A stretch of DNA of 64,000 nucleotides from an uncultured bacterium (lineage in GTDB: Bacteria; Spirochaetota; Leptospiria; Leptospirales; Leptonemataceae): the NCBI GenBank assembly GCA_937928085.1, contig CALFVU010000008.1:372001-436000 (forward strand), written 5' to 3'. This document shows, in pieces, positions 26,650 through 36,273 of this stretch. The translations under genes and the position numbers were made by a program. Every line of letters starts with the position of its first letter. Within the stretch, counting starts at the first letter, position 1. Under the pieces are notes generated by a model. It was not told the DNA's origin, made no database searches, and was given only the letters and a program-made list of their open reading frames with translations.

Positions 26650-28275
26650 ATGAGAAATATTGAAATAGAGAATCAGACCAAAAATGTTTCTGCCAGAACA
26701 AAAGAAAAAGTTTTCATATTCGATACGACATTACGAGATGGTGAACAATGCCCTGGGGCTGCTATGTCAGAAGATCAAAAATTAGAGGTGGCACAACGAT
26801 TAGAAGTTTTAGGTGTAGATGTAATTGAAGCTGGTTTTCCGATATCAAGTAAAATTCAATTTCAAGCAGTTCAAAGAATTGCAAGAGAAATAGAAACTCC
26901 TATTATTGCAGCCCTTGCAAGAGCTTTACGAAAAGACATTGAAGTTGCAGCAGAAGCTTTAAAAGATGCAAGAAGAAAAAGAATCCACACTTTTATAGCA
27001 TCTAGCCCTATCCATATGAAGTACAAACTAGGACTTGAACCAAATCAAGTAATACAAAAAGCTGTTGAGGCAGTAAAAATTGCAAAAGAATTTACTGAAG
27101 ACGTAGAATTTTCTCCAGAAGATGCGACCCGAAGTGAAAAAGAATTTCTAGTAGAATTGATTTCTCGTGTGATTGAAGCAGGTGCTACAGTGATCAATAT
27201 TCCTGATACTGTTGGCTATACAACACCAGAAGAATATTACAATCTAATTCGATATTTGATAGAAAAAACTTCCAATTCAGATAAAGTAATTTTTAGTACA
27301 CATTGTCATAATGATTTAGGAATGGCAACGGCAAATAGCCTTGCTGCTGTAAGAGCAGGTGCAAGACAAATTGAATGTACCATAAACGGAATAGGAGAAA
27401 GGGCTGGTAATACTGCGTTAGAAGAAGTTGTAATGGCAATTTATACAAGAGGAGAATACTTTAATGTGTATACGGATATAAAAACTAAAGAAATTTTAAA
27501 AACAAGTACATTGGTAAGAACAGTAACGGGCATGGTAGTTCAGCCCAATAAAGCTATTGTGGGAGATAATGCTTTTGCTCATGAATCCGGAATACATCAA
27601 CATGGTGTTCTAAAAAATCCCTTAACTTACGAAATTATGACACCGGAATCTATTGGTTTACCTTCTAACAGGATTGTATTGGGTAGACATAGTGGAAGGC
27701 ATGCTTTAAAAGATAGAATTATTAGGTTAGGATACACTTTGGATGATCTACAATTTGAAGAAATTTTCCAAAGATTCTCTGAATTAGCAGATAAGAAAAA
27801 AGAAGTATATGACGAAGATATTATAGCTATTATTGATGATAGTGCTCGAAAAAAAATCAAAACTCGATATGAACTTGTAAAATTACATGTTTTTACTGGA
27901 AAAGGAACAGTGTCTACCGCTACAATTAAATTAAAGGATCAAGAATTATTGGACGAAAATGGACAACCAAAAGTACTTACAGAAGCTGCAACAGGTGACG
28001 GTCCAGTAGAAGCCATTTTTAACTGCATAGATAGGATTGTGGGCTTACAAACGCGAGTAAAATCTTATAGATTACAACCAATTAGCGAAGGAAGAGATGC
28101 TCAAGGACAGGTAAATGTATTGGTTCAAATCAATCAAAGAGTTTTTGCAGGTAAAGGAATTTCTACAGATATCATCGAAGCTTCTGCGTATGCATATATT
28201 GATGCAATCAATCGTTATTTCTCAAATGATGACAATTTATCTGTTCATTTTCCTAAAGAAGGAGAAACCATTTGA
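26650..28275 (+). CDS. leuA: 2-isopropylmalate synthase family enzyme
   Basis: This enzyme condenses acetyl-CoA with 2-oxoisovalerate, the first committed step of leucine synthesis. Motifs are IFDTTLRDGEQCPGAAMS, EAGFPISS, STHCHNDLGMATANSLAAV (metal His-x-His) and HESGIHQHGVLKNP, with a C-terminal regulatory LeuA-dimer domain ending YIDAINRY. 541 residues is normal. In leptospires a paralogue is citramalate synthase (pyruvate instead of oxoisovalerate). Sequence inspection cannot fully exclude that, though the EQCPG form favours LeuA. It overlaps hemN by 4 bases. Confidence 0.9.
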   Translation: MRNIEIENQTKNVSARTKEKVFIFDTTLRDGEQCPGAAMSEDQKLEVAQRLEVLGVDVIEAGFPISSKIQFQAVQRIAREIETPIIAALARALRKDIEVAAEALKDARRKRIHTFIASSPIHMKYKLGLEPNQVIQKAVEAVKIAKEFTEDVEFSPEDATRSEKEFLVELISRVIEAGATVINIPDTVGYTTPEEYYNLIRYLIEKTSNSDKVIFSTHCHNDLGMATANSLAAVRAGARQIECTINGIGERAGNTALEEVVMAIYTRGEYFNVYTDIKTKEILKTSTLVRTVTGMVVQPNKAIVGDNAFAHESGIHQHGVLKNPLTYEIMTPESIGLPSNRIVLGRHSGRHALKDRIIRLGYTLDDLQFEEIFQRFSELADKKKEVYDEDIIAIIDDSARKKIKTRYELVKLHVFTGKGTVSTATIKLKDQELLDENGQPKVLTEAATGDGPVEAIFNCIDRIVGLQTRVKSYRLQPISEGRDAQGQVNVLVQINQRVFAGKGISTDIIEASAYAYIDAINRYFSNDDNLSVHFPKEGETI

Positions 28276-29648
28276 AGCTTCAAATCAATCCCGATATTAT
28301 AAAAAAATATGATGTTCAAGGGCCAAGATATACAAGTTATCCTCCTGTGCCAAATTTTAATTCTAATTTTAAAGAAATAGATTATATCAATTATTTACAA
28401 CTTAACTCTATAACAAACGATATTTCTTTGTATTTTCATTTGCCCTTTTGTAAATCATTATGTTATTATTGTGGTTGTAATGTTTTTATTACTTCTAACG
28501 AGGAAATAAAGCAAAATTATCTTGAATCTTTAAAAAAAGAAGTTCGCTTAATCCAAAAATATTTACCTAAAAATATAACTGTAAAGCAGTTGCATTGGGG
28601 AGGTGGAACACCAAATAGTTTAAGTAATCAACAAATCTATGATCTTTTTTCTTTTATTCAAAGTGAATTTTTCATTTCAGCAAATGCAGAGATTAGTATT
28701 GAATTAGATCCAAGAACAACTCAAAAAGAACAGCTTTCTCTTTTAAAAAATTTAGGTTTTAATCGTATTAGTTTTGGTGTGCAGGACATCAATGAGCAGG
28801 TTCAAAAAGCTGTTAATCGAATCCAACCCGTAGACATAATCGAAGAACTTTATTTTTATGCAAGGGAGTTAAGTTTTTACTCTATCAACATGGATTTTAT
28901 TTATGGTTTACCGGAGCAAAATTTAAAAAACTTTTCTTTTAATTTAAAAAAAATTTTAGAATGGAAACCTGATCGATTAGCTTTTTTTAGTTATGCCCAT
29001 GTGCCGTGGGTTAAAAAACATCAAAACTTGCTAAGTCAAACACGATTACCAAATTCTAATGAAAAAATTCTAATTTTTAAAGAAATTGTTGAAAAATTAA
29101 CTGACCATGGTTATATTTATATTGGTTTAGATCATTTTGCTAAGCCGGAAGATGAATTATCCAAAGCATTTTTAGAAAGAAAGCTACATAGGAATTTTCA
29201 GGGTTATACAGTTTTAGAAAATATGGATGTAATCGCTTTTGGAATTACTGCAATTAGTCAGTTTCAAAAATCTTATGTAAGAAACTTAAAAAGTATAAAA
29301 GAGTACAAACATCAAATACAAGAAAATCATATTCCAGTATTTGATGGATATATAATGAATCAAGATGATTTGATTCGAAAAGATATCATCCAAAAAATTA
29401 TGTGTAATTTATTTGTAGATTTCAATGAAATAGAAAAAAAATATCACATAGACTTTTATAAATATTTTTCTAAATCACTTGAAAAATTACAAGAATTAGA
29501 AGAAGATGGCTTAGTTGAAATCAGAAATCATTCTTTAAATATTTTAACTAAAGGAAGACCTTTAATTCGTAATGTAGCTATGTGTTTTGATGCATTCCTA
29601 GAAAAAAAAGATCATAGTAAAACAATGGTTTATTCTAAAACAATTTAA
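28272..29648 (+). CDS. hemN: Oxygen-independent coproporphyrinogen III dehydrogenase
   Basis: HemN is a radical SAM enzyme that decarboxylates coproporphyrinogen III to protoporphyrinogen IX without oxygen. The 458-residue length and N-terminus (YDVQGPRYTSYPPVPNF) are typical of true HemN. The cluster motif is PFCKSLCYYCGCN (C-x3-C-x2-C-x-C). The SAM-binding GGGTPNSL and the later ISFGVQDINEQVQKAVNR follow. The start is TTG at 28272, overlapping the leuA stop (TTGA). The stop overlaps the convergent gene (TTAA at 29645-29648). Confidence 0.95.
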   Translation: MKLQINPDIIKKYDVQGPRYTSYPPVPNFNSNFKEIDYINYLQLNSITNDISLYFHLPFCKSLCYYCGCNVFITSNEEIKQNYLESLKKEVRLIQKYLPKNITVKQLHWGGGTPNSLSNQQIYDLFSFIQSEFFISANAEISIELDPRTTQKEQLSLLKNLGFNRISFGVQDINEQVQKAVNRIQPVDIIEELYFYARELSFYSINMDFIYGLPEQNLKNFSFNLKKILEWKPDRLAFFSYAHVPWVKKHQNLLSQTRLPNSNEKILIFKEIVEKLTDHGYIYIGLDHFAKPEDELSKAFLERKLHRNFQGYTVLENMDVIAFGITAISQFQKSYVRNLKSIKEYKHQIQENHIPVFDGYIMNQDDLIRKDIIQKIMCNLFVDFNEIEKKYHIDFYKYFSKSLEKLQELEEDGLVEIRNHSLNILTKGRPLIRNVAMCFDAFLEKKDHSKTMVYSKTI

Positions 29649-30037
29649 GTCTTCTTATTTCTTTGATTCTCTTTTTTGTCAAAATATAAATCAGATGGAT
29701 AAATTTTTTGAAATAAATTCATACTAACGATTATTGAGAAAATAGCAATTAAAACGTTCCAATCATTTTTTAAAATAAAACTGGCTAAAAAAAAAGGAAC
29801 AAAAAGATGAAGTAAAATAAAAAACAACCAACAAATAAAAACTAAATCTTTATTTTTAGAACTTTTAAGTTTAAAAATAGAATCCAAATTCAATTTAATA
29901 AAATATAAGAATCCTTTTTCTTTAATCTCTACTGAAGTTAAAGAATACTGATATTTCTTTTTCAAAATAAAAAATAATAAAAGAATCCCCGCTCCTATAA
30001 CAAACGATAAAGTAAGAAGAAAAACATTAATATACAT
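29645..30037 (-). CDS. Small membrane protein of unknown function
   Basis: This 130-residue protein has a hydrophobic N-terminal helix (about 3-25) and two more segments (about 66-85 and 92-108), separated by basic stretches such as KKKYQYSLTSVEIKEKGF. I recognise no family. It is convergent with hemN and shares a 4-base stop overlap. No strong ribosome-binding site is visible. The 133 bases to the next gene are spacer. Confidence 0.6.
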   Translation of the reverse strand: MYINVFLLTLSFVIGAGILLLFFILKKKYQYSLTSVEIKEKGFLYFIKLNLDSIFKLKSSKNKDLVFICWLFFILLHLFVPFFLASFILKNDWNVLIAIFSIIVSMNLFQKIYPSDLYFDKKENQRNKKT

Positions 30038-30170
30038 AATTTAAAAAAAAAATTATATTTTCTCCTGTCAACTTTTACTGCAAGGCTTAATAAATCAATT
30101 ATTTTAATTTTCTATTTTTGGAAAAACAAGAAAAGATTGCCTAATATAACTACTATGATTTTTTAAATCT

Positions 30171-32753
30171 ATGTTCTTAGGTGTAGAAGAAGAGAAGATA
30201 ACTCGCTTTACAAAAACATTTTCTCCAGAATTAAAGTACGTAAATAAAGAAGCTATTAAACCTTTATTACAAAAAGTAGAAAAGCCTGGTAGATATATTG
30301 GTGCGGAATTTGGTATTAAACAAAAAGAACCTGAACATCATTTAGTAAGGGTTGTTCTTAGCTATCCTGATGTATACGATTTGGGTATGTCTAATGAAGG
30401 ATTGAAAATACTTTATGATCAAATTCTAAAAAATGGATATTTCGCGGATAGAACATTTTTACCTGCAAAAGATTTTGGAGACTTACTATTAAAGAATCAG
30501 ATTCCATTATATTCTTTAGATCATTTTTTGGAAATTTCTAGTTTTGATGTTTGGGGGTTTAATGTTGCTACAGAATTACATTATACCAATATACTTTATG
30601 CTTTAGATTTAGCTCAAATTCCCATAAAACGAAAACAAAGAAAAAATTCAGAGCCTATAATTATTTTAGGTGGAACAGCCATTAGTAATCCTTTACCAAT
30701 GTTTGATTTTGCTGATGGAATTTTTTTAGGAGATGGCGAAGAAGCTATTATAGAAATCATTAAAATCATAGAAAATGCAAAGTTAAAACAAAAAACAAGA
30801 TTCGAAATTTTGGAAGAATTACAAACTGTTTCTGGTTTACTAATACCAGAATTTTATGAAATTACAGAAAAAGGCATTTCCAAATATCCTGAATATAATG
30901 GAAAAATTGTTACTAAAAGAATTTATCGCGGAAATGAATTTGGAAATTTAGAAACTATTTTAGTTCCGAATATTTCTATTGTACAAGATAGAACCGTTTT
31001 AGAAGTAAATCGCGGATGCGGGCAGGGTTGTAGATTTTGTCATGCTGGTTTTTGGAAAAGGCCTGTAAGAAATTCAGAAGTAAAACGCTTAGTAGAGATA
31101 GCAGGAAAGTTATTAAAAAAAACTGGTAATAATGTCTTAACTTTACATTCTCTTTCAATTGCAGACTATCCCTGGTTAGAAGAATTAGTTATTGAATTAG
31201 CAAAACGTTTCGGACCCCAAGGAGTTTCTTTGTCTCTTCCCAGTTTAAGGGTACAAGTCAAGACCATTCCCATCTTAGAGATGACTTCAGAGATACGTAA
31301 ATCGAGTATTACTTTTGCATTAGAAGCTGGTTCAGAATTATTACGAGAAAAAATTCATAAAAAATCTTCAGAAGAAAATCTTCACTATTTGATTCATTTA
31401 GTATTTCAGAAAGGCTGGGAAACTGTAAAGGTATACTTTATGCTTGGTTTACCGGATTACGAAAATCGCGAAGTAAACGATTTGATTAAATCTTTGAATG
31501 CTCTGGAAAAGATTGCATCTTTTTATGGAAAAAGAAAAAAAATTAATATTACAATCTCTTTATTCGTTCCCAAACCATTTACAACATTTCAGTGGGAAGA
31601 ACAAAAAAATCCAGATTATTTCGAAGAATCAATAAAAATAATTAAAAAAAATGTAAAACTTAAACAATTAACCATTAGGCATCCAGCACCTTGGATGTCT
31701 TATGTTGAAGGTTTGTTTTCAAGAGCTGATCACCGAATAGGAGAATATATTCTAAAAGCATACAAAAAAGGAGCAAAATTTGATTCCTGGGATGATGGAT
31801 TTCGAGAAGATATATGGAAAGAAATTACTCAAGAAATACCAGAATCTCTAAAAAATTTGTGGTTATCAAAAAAACCTATTGATATGATTATGCCATGGGA
31901 ACAAATTATTGATGGATTTTCCCGTGAAAAACTTTTAAGAGATTACGAAAAATTTTTATCTATAAACGAAAATAATATGAATCCAGCAAAAAAACAGGTT
32001 TTAGATCCTTCTAAATATCCAGAAGAGTTATTTAAGAAAGTTCAAATTCCTAAAAACAAATTTATAACAAAATGTATTCTTATGATCAAATATGCGAAAT
32101 TAGATCCTTTTATATATATTGGACATTTAGATACAATTGAAGTATTTCGTAAAGCTTTAAGAAGAGCTGAAGTTCCTTTAAGCTATTCTTTAGGTTTTAA
32201 TAAGCACGAAAAAATTAAAACATTTTCTTCTTTACCATTATACTTTTTTTCTTTATCAGAAATGATATTTTTAGAGTTATACAAAAATGTTGATGTAGAA
32301 GAAACTTTAGAAAAAATACAAAAAAATTTACCAAAAGGACTTTATATCATTAGTTTACAAGAAATACTAAAAAGCGATCTACAAAGCTTTGTTCCAAAAC
32401 AAGAACGATATAGACTTGAATTGATTAATCAAACTGACAGAGATCAAATATTTGAAAAATTATTACAAATTCCAAAAGAAATTGAATATTTAAAAGATCA
32501 TAAACCTATAAGAAAAAAAATAAATGTTAATAACATTTCTGTTTCGGATAACCTTAATTTAGATTTTTACAATTCGCGAGTGAATATTAAAGAAATTTTA
32601 GAAAATTTATATAAAGATACCCAGTATTACGGAGTTGAATTTAGTATACAAACTAATATTTTAGATACAATTTCAATCAAAGATTTTATCTTATATTATT
32701 TATCTTTGCCAATCGAAACTTGGAATGTGTCTGTAAGAATTATTAAAATATAA
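30171..32753 (+). CDS. Radical SAM protein with DUF2344 C-terminal domain
   Basis: This 860-residue fusion is typical of the TIGR03960/TIGR03936 family. The N-terminal half has a B12-binding-like Rossmann region (VLSYPDVYDLGMSNEGLKIL, IILGGTAISNPLPM). A radical SAM core carries RGCGQGCRFCHAGFWKRP, with the three cluster cysteines around residue 283-290. From about residue 635 a DUF2344 domain follows (FITKCILMIKYAKLDPFIYI, then GHLDTIEVFRKALRRAEVPL). The biochemical role of the family is not settled; it often lies near ribosome or RNase genes. It has its own promoter gap upstream and a strong hairpin downstream. Confidence 0.88.
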   Translation: MFLGVEEEKITRFTKTFSPELKYVNKEAIKPLLQKVEKPGRYIGAEFGIKQKEPEHHLVRVVLSYPDVYDLGMSNEGLKILYDQILKNGYFADRTFLPAKDFGDLLLKNQIPLYSLDHFLEISSFDVWGFNVATELHYTNILYALDLAQIPIKRKQRKNSEPIIILGGTAISNPLPMFDFADGIFLGDGEEAIIEIIKIIENAKLKQKTRFEILEELQTVSGLLIPEFYEITEKGISKYPEYNGKIVTKRIYRGNEFGNLETILVPNISIVQDRTVLEVNRGCGQGCRFCHAGFWKRPVRNSEVKRLVEIAGKLLKKTGNNVLTLHSLSIADYPWLEELVIELAKRFGPQGVSLSLPSLRVQVKTIPILEMTSEIRKSSITFALEAGSELLREKIHKKSSEENLHYLIHLVFQKGWETVKVYFMLGLPDYENREVNDLIKSLNALEKIASFYGKRKKINITISLFVPKPFTTFQWEEQKNPDYFEESIKIIKKNVKLKQLTIRHPAPWMSYVEGLFSRADHRIGEYILKAYKKGAKFDSWDDGFREDIWKEITQEIPESLKNLWLSKKPIDMIMPWEQIIDGFSREKLLRDYEKFLSINENNMNPAKKQVLDPSKYPEELFKKVQIPKNKFITKCILMIKYAKLDPFIYIGHLDTIEVFRKALRRAEVPLSYSLGFNKHEKIKTFSSLPLYFFSLSEMIFLELYKNVDVEETLEKIQKNLPKGLYIISLQEILKSDLQSFVPKQERYRLELINQTDRDQIFEKLLQIPKEIEYLKDHKPIRKKINVNNISVSDNLNLDFYNSRVNIKEILENLYKDTQYYGVEFSIQTNILDTISIKDFILYYLSLPIETWNVSVRIIKI

Positions 32754-32756
32754 AAA

Positions 32757-32790
32757 AAGTCAGCTTTTTATAAGCTGACTTATTTTTTTT
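32757..32790. terminator. Bidirectional rho-independent terminator
   Basis: AAGTCAGCTT (32757-32766) pairs with AAGCTGACTT (32772-32781) over a 5-base loop. It is followed by A and eight Ts on the plus strand and preceded by a run of As, which are Ts on the minus strand. It serves both the radical SAM gene (plus) and ssb (minus). Confidence 0.9.
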
Positions 32791-33145
32791 AAGCTGCATT
32801 TTGAGCTACATTTTCTTTTTTAGGTTTATTTTTTGTTCGTGAATCAAACCGAATTTGGTCTGCAATAATTTTAATTCGAGAATGAATCTGACCCTTATCG
32901 TCTGTCCAGCGATCTTGCCTTAAGCTGCCTACCACAGTAATTTTTGAACCTTTTCTTAAATACTTTTTACAATTCTCAGCATTTCTTCCCCAAACCTCAA
33001 TTGGGAAATAGCTAACCATATCTTCTTTTTTTCCGTGATTTACAGCAATTACAAACTGAGTTACTTTTTGATTTTCACCAACAGCTCTCATTTCGGGATC
33101 TTGAACTAAATTTCCATCCAGAATACTAAACGTTAGGTTTTTCAT
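32789..33145 (-). CDS. ssb: Single-stranded DNA-binding protein, no acidic tip
   Basis: This 118-residue OB-fold protein has the family order: LTFSILDGNLVQDPEMR, TQFVIAVNHGK, FPIEVWGRNAENCKKYLRKG, VVGSLRQDRWTDDKGQIHSR. It coats single-stranded DNA. The start at 33145 is chosen because GGGAGGAATTCAATG places an ideal ribosome-binding site before it; a start at 33163 would encode that site. The C-terminus ends KKENVAQNAA, without the acidic DDIPF-type tip that recruits partner proteins. It may be a second SSB or a divergent main one. Confidence 0.88.
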   Translation of the reverse strand: MKNLTFSILDGNLVQDPEMRAVGENQKVTQFVIAVNHGKKEDMVSYFPIEVWGRNAENCKKYLRKGSKITVVGSLRQDRWTDDKGQIHSRIKIIADQIRFDSRTKNKPKKENVAQNAA

Positions 33146-33235
33146 TGAATTCCTCCCATTCATATATATACTGATTTTGAATTTTTTTTGAAATTTTTTT
33201 TAAAAAAATTCAAAAAAAAGAGACATAGAATATGT

Positions 33236-34555
33236 ATGGAATTCAGAAGAGAAAATTTTTCTAAAAAACAATGGGAAATTATTACATCTAAGGTTCATAA
33301 TAAACAAATTATTGCATCTGCGGGAAGCGGTAAAACAAGAACGGTAGTAGGCTATACCTTATATCGTTTAGAATATAAAAACGATAAGGATAAAATTCTT
33401 CTATTAACTTTTAGTAGAAAAGCATGCGAAGAATTAAAAGTTCGATTTCCAGAAAAAGCATTAGAATGGATTGAAATTCGAACATTTCATGCGTTTTGTT
33501 ATCATTACATAAAAAATTTTCATCCCGAATATAGCATACGAAATTTTTCTATTCTTGAAGAAAATCAAAAACTTGAATTTTTAAAAGAACTTTTACAAAA
33601 AAATCCAAAAAAAACATATGGTATACCCTATTTAGTTTTGTTAAAGAATTTAAAACAATTAGAATTTCATATACCAGAACTATATCAATTTATTAATCAT
33701 GAATTGCAAATATACAAAAAAGAACATCAGCTTTTAGAGTATGAAGATTTGATTTGTATGGTTGTAGAAGGTTTAATAGAGAAAAGAAAATGGGTACAAC
33801 CTCTTTTGAATACATATCAGCATATAATAGTTGATGAATTTCAAGACACAGATCCCCTTCAATTTCAATTTTTATATTTAGTGAATCCAAAAAGTTTATT
33901 TGTTGTTGGAGATGATTGGCAGGCAATTTATGGATTTCGTGGTGCTACGATTATCCCATTACTAAAGTTCAAAAATCATTTTCGAGATGTTAAGCGTTTT
34001 AAACTTGTAGAAAATTACAGAAGTTTAAAAGCAATTGTGGATTGTGGTAATTACATAATTAAAAAATCTTCACAAAAAATTCCTAAAAGTGTAAGAGCGG
34101 TTCGAGGAAAGGGAATTGGGATTTCAATTTTAGGAATTACAAATCAAGAAAAAAATTTTTATGGTTCCTTAATAACTTTGCTTTTCGAATATAATGTTAT
34201 GATTCTTGTAAGAAGTAATTTTAGGAGAGCTTTTTGGATTAAAGAAGGTATTCCCGAGGAACAAGTTATGACTATACACAAATCCAAGGGTTTAGAATTT
34301 CCTGTGATTCTTTTGGATATAGAAGATGGTTGGAGTGGCGAGGCTTACCTTACAGATGAAGAAATCAGAGTATGTTATGTGGGAATTACAAGAGCTCAAA
34401 ATGTATGTATTATTTTATACAACCATTGGAAAAAAGAATCTTTAGAGTACTTCTTGTATTTTCGATTCTTTTCTAAATTACTAAAAAACGTTAATACTGA
34501 TCGATTAAAATATTTTTTACAAAAAGAAAAACAATTTCGTTCCAAATCATTTTAG
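33236..34555 (+). CDS. Compact UvrD/Rep-like superfamily 1 helicase
   Basis: This is a 3'-5' SF1A-type helicase of about 439 residues with the motifs in order: Q-motif SKKQWEII, Walker A ASAGSGKTRTVVGY, LLLTFSRKACEEL, Walker B VDEFQDTDPLQF, VVGDDWQAIYGFRGA, VMTIHKSKGLEFPVIL and CYVGITRAQNV. UvrD and PcrA are about 700 residues; this one lacks most of the 1B/2B insertions. All ATPase residues are intact, so it is probably active. ATG 33236 is chosen over 33188, which would add a Lys/Phe-rich leader from poly-A sequence. Its end overlaps the convergent tetR by 9 bases. Confidence 0.85.
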   Translation: MEFRRENFSKKQWEIITSKVHNKQIIASAGSGKTRTVVGYTLYRLEYKNDKDKILLLTFSRKACEELKVRFPEKALEWIEIRTFHAFCYHYIKNFHPEYSIRNFSILEENQKLEFLKELLQKNPKKTYGIPYLVLLKNLKQLEFHIPELYQFINHELQIYKKEHQLLEYEDLICMVVEGLIEKRKWVQPLLNTYQHIIVDEFQDTDPLQFQFLYLVNPKSLFVVGDDWQAIYGFRGATIIPLLKFKNHFRDVKRFKLVENYRSLKAIVDCGNYIIKKSSQKIPKSVRAVRGKGIGISILGITNQEKNFYGSLITLLFEYNVMILVRSNFRRAFWIKEGIPEEQVMTIHKSKGLEFPVILLDIEDGWSGEAYLTDEEIRVCYVGITRAQNVCIILYNHWKKESLEYFLYFRFFSKLLKNVNTDRLKYFLQKEKQFRSKSF

Positions 34556-35212
34556 TCCTTTAATAAAAGTATTAAAAGAAAACTCTATAAGTTGATCCAG
34601 ATTTTGTTTTAATAAAGTTAAATTGTTTCTTTTATACAATATTAAGATTCCTTCTAATAAACCCCAAATACTTGTTGCAGCTGCAGAGGTGTTTTCTACT
34701 TTCAATTCCTTTTTTTGCTTTCCCAACCGAATGATAGATTCAATGAATTTTAAGATATCTCTGGCTTTTTTATGGATTTCCATACTCAGTTTATTATGAT
34801 TTTCTTTTAATTCATCTTCGGTTAAATTTAAAACTGCAATAATATCGAAATATTCTGGATTTTTTAAATAAAAATCCACATAAGCTCTGGTTAAGCTTTT
34901 TAATAAAAATTCTGCAGACACTTTATCAGAATCTAAATTTTTTACAGAGTTTCTAAGATGAGTCTCTAAAATTAAGATGCCCTCATAGAGTACATTCTTG
35001 TATATTTCTATTTTATTTTCAAAATAAAGATAAAAAGTACCAATACTTACATTTGCACGATCTGTTATGTCTTTAATACTTGTATTTTTATAGCCGTTTT
35101 CAAAAAAAATTTCTTTTGCAGCTTTTAATAAAATATTTTTTCTTAAATTTCTTGCTTCTTCTGTTCGTGCACGTTTAAAATTATTGGATTTATCTATTGT
35201 ATTGAATTCCAT
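34547..35212 (-). CDS. TetR-family transcriptional regulator
   Basis: This 221-residue protein has a TetR helix-turn-helix (ILLKAAKEIFFENGYKNTSI then ITDRANVSIGTFYLYFENK, residues about 28-68) and an all-helical ligand-binding domain. The ligand is unknown. GGAGAG lies 6 bases before the ATG. It is divergent from queG across 113 bases, where an operator would be expected; I see no convincing palindrome there. Confidence 0.93.
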   Translation of the reverse strand: MEFNTIDKSNNFKRARTEEARNLRKNILLKAAKEIFFENGYKNTSIKDITDRANVSIGTFYLYFENKIEIYKNVLYEGILILETHLRNSVKNLDSDKVSAEFLLKSLTRAYVDFYLKNPEYFDIIAVLNLTEDELKENHNKLSMEIHKKARDILKFIESIIRLGKQKKELKVENTSAAATSIWGLLEGILILYKRNNLTLLKQNLDQLIEFSFNTFIKGLK

Positions 35213-35325
35213 TTTACTCTCTCCTGTATTTTATTTTTTATTTTATTTTTTAAATATTATTTATAGTTGTTGTTTTTTTGTAAACTATTTTTAAAATTGT
35301 AAATGATCAAGCTATTCAATGTCAA

Positions 35326-36273
35326 ATGAGTGATAAAATTAAAAAGCAAGACTATATAAGCATTTTGAATTATGCAAATTCGTTAAATTTTTCTTTAGTG
35401 GGAATCACTAAGCCAGTATTAAAAAAAGAAGATTTTGATTATTTAGAATTTTTTATAAGAAATAAATATTATGCAAATATGCATTGGTTTTCTAAAAATC
35501 AAGAAATACGGCTAAATCCCCATTTAATACTAAAAGATTCTAAATCTGTATTAGTTCTTGGTTTTTATTATAAAGATAAAAATTACGAATCCATATTAGC
35601 TTCTTCTCGTGTAAAAATATCTCGATATGCTATTGGTAAAGATTATCATAAAATATTAAAAAAAAAGTTAAAAAAAATAGAAATTTTTTTAAAAAAATTA
35701 TATCCGGAAATCCAAACCAGAAGTACTGTAGATTCAGCTCCAGTTCCAGAAAAATTACTTGCAAAATATTCTGGCATTGGCTGGCAAGGAAAAAATACAA
35801 ATCTAATCCATCCAAAATTTGGTTCGTATTTTTTTATTAGTTGCATTTTTACTAATTTTGAAATTTCCGAAGATATTGAAATCAAAGAAGAATACGATCA
35901 TTGTAAACATTGTAATCTATGTATTTTAAGTTGTCCTACAAAAGCTCTAAAACCATATCAGTTAGATGTAAAAAAATGCATATCTTATTTGAACATTGAA
36001 AGCAAAGAAAATGTTGACCCAATTTTAGCGAAAAATTTTAAAGGTTGGGTTTTTGGTTGTGACATTTGTCAAGAAGTATGTCCTTTTAATAAAATCACCA
36101 AAAATTTAACAACAAACGAAGAAGATTTCTTTTTAAGAGAAAATGTAAAAGAAATATTACAAACTTTACCTACTAAAGAAAAATGGAATTCTCTTACTAA
36201 TTCCCCTTTGAAAAGAGTTCAATACGAAATTTTTAAAAATAATTATGAAGTCATTAAAAAACATAGTATCTAA
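35326..36273 (+). CDS. queG: Epoxyqueuosine reductase
   Basis: QueG is a cobalamin- and [4Fe-4S]-dependent enzyme that reduces epoxyqueuosine to queuosine in tRNA. This copy is 315 residues. Family motifs are KISRYAIGKDYHKILKKKLK, DSAPVPEKLLAKYSGIGWQG, and two ferredoxin-type clusters CKHCNLCILSCPTKAL and CDICQEVCPFNK. queF, for an earlier step of the same pathway, is at 52.1 kb. The last 29 bases overlap rsmH in another frame. Confidence 0.95.
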   Translation: MSDKIKKQDYISILNYANSLNFSLVGITKPVLKKEDFDYLEFFIRNKYYANMHWFSKNQEIRLNPHLILKDSKSVLVLGFYYKDKNYESILASSRVKISRYAIGKDYHKILKKKLKKIEIFLKKLYPEIQTRSTVDSAPVPEKLLAKYSGIGWQGKNTNLIHPKFGSYFFISCIFTNFEISEDIEIKEEYDHCKHCNLCILSCPTKALKPYQLDVKKCISYLNIESKENVDPILAKNFKGWVFGCDICQEVCPFNKITKNLTTNEEDFFLRENVKEILQTLPTKEKWNSLTNSPLKRVQYEIFKNNYEVIKKHSI

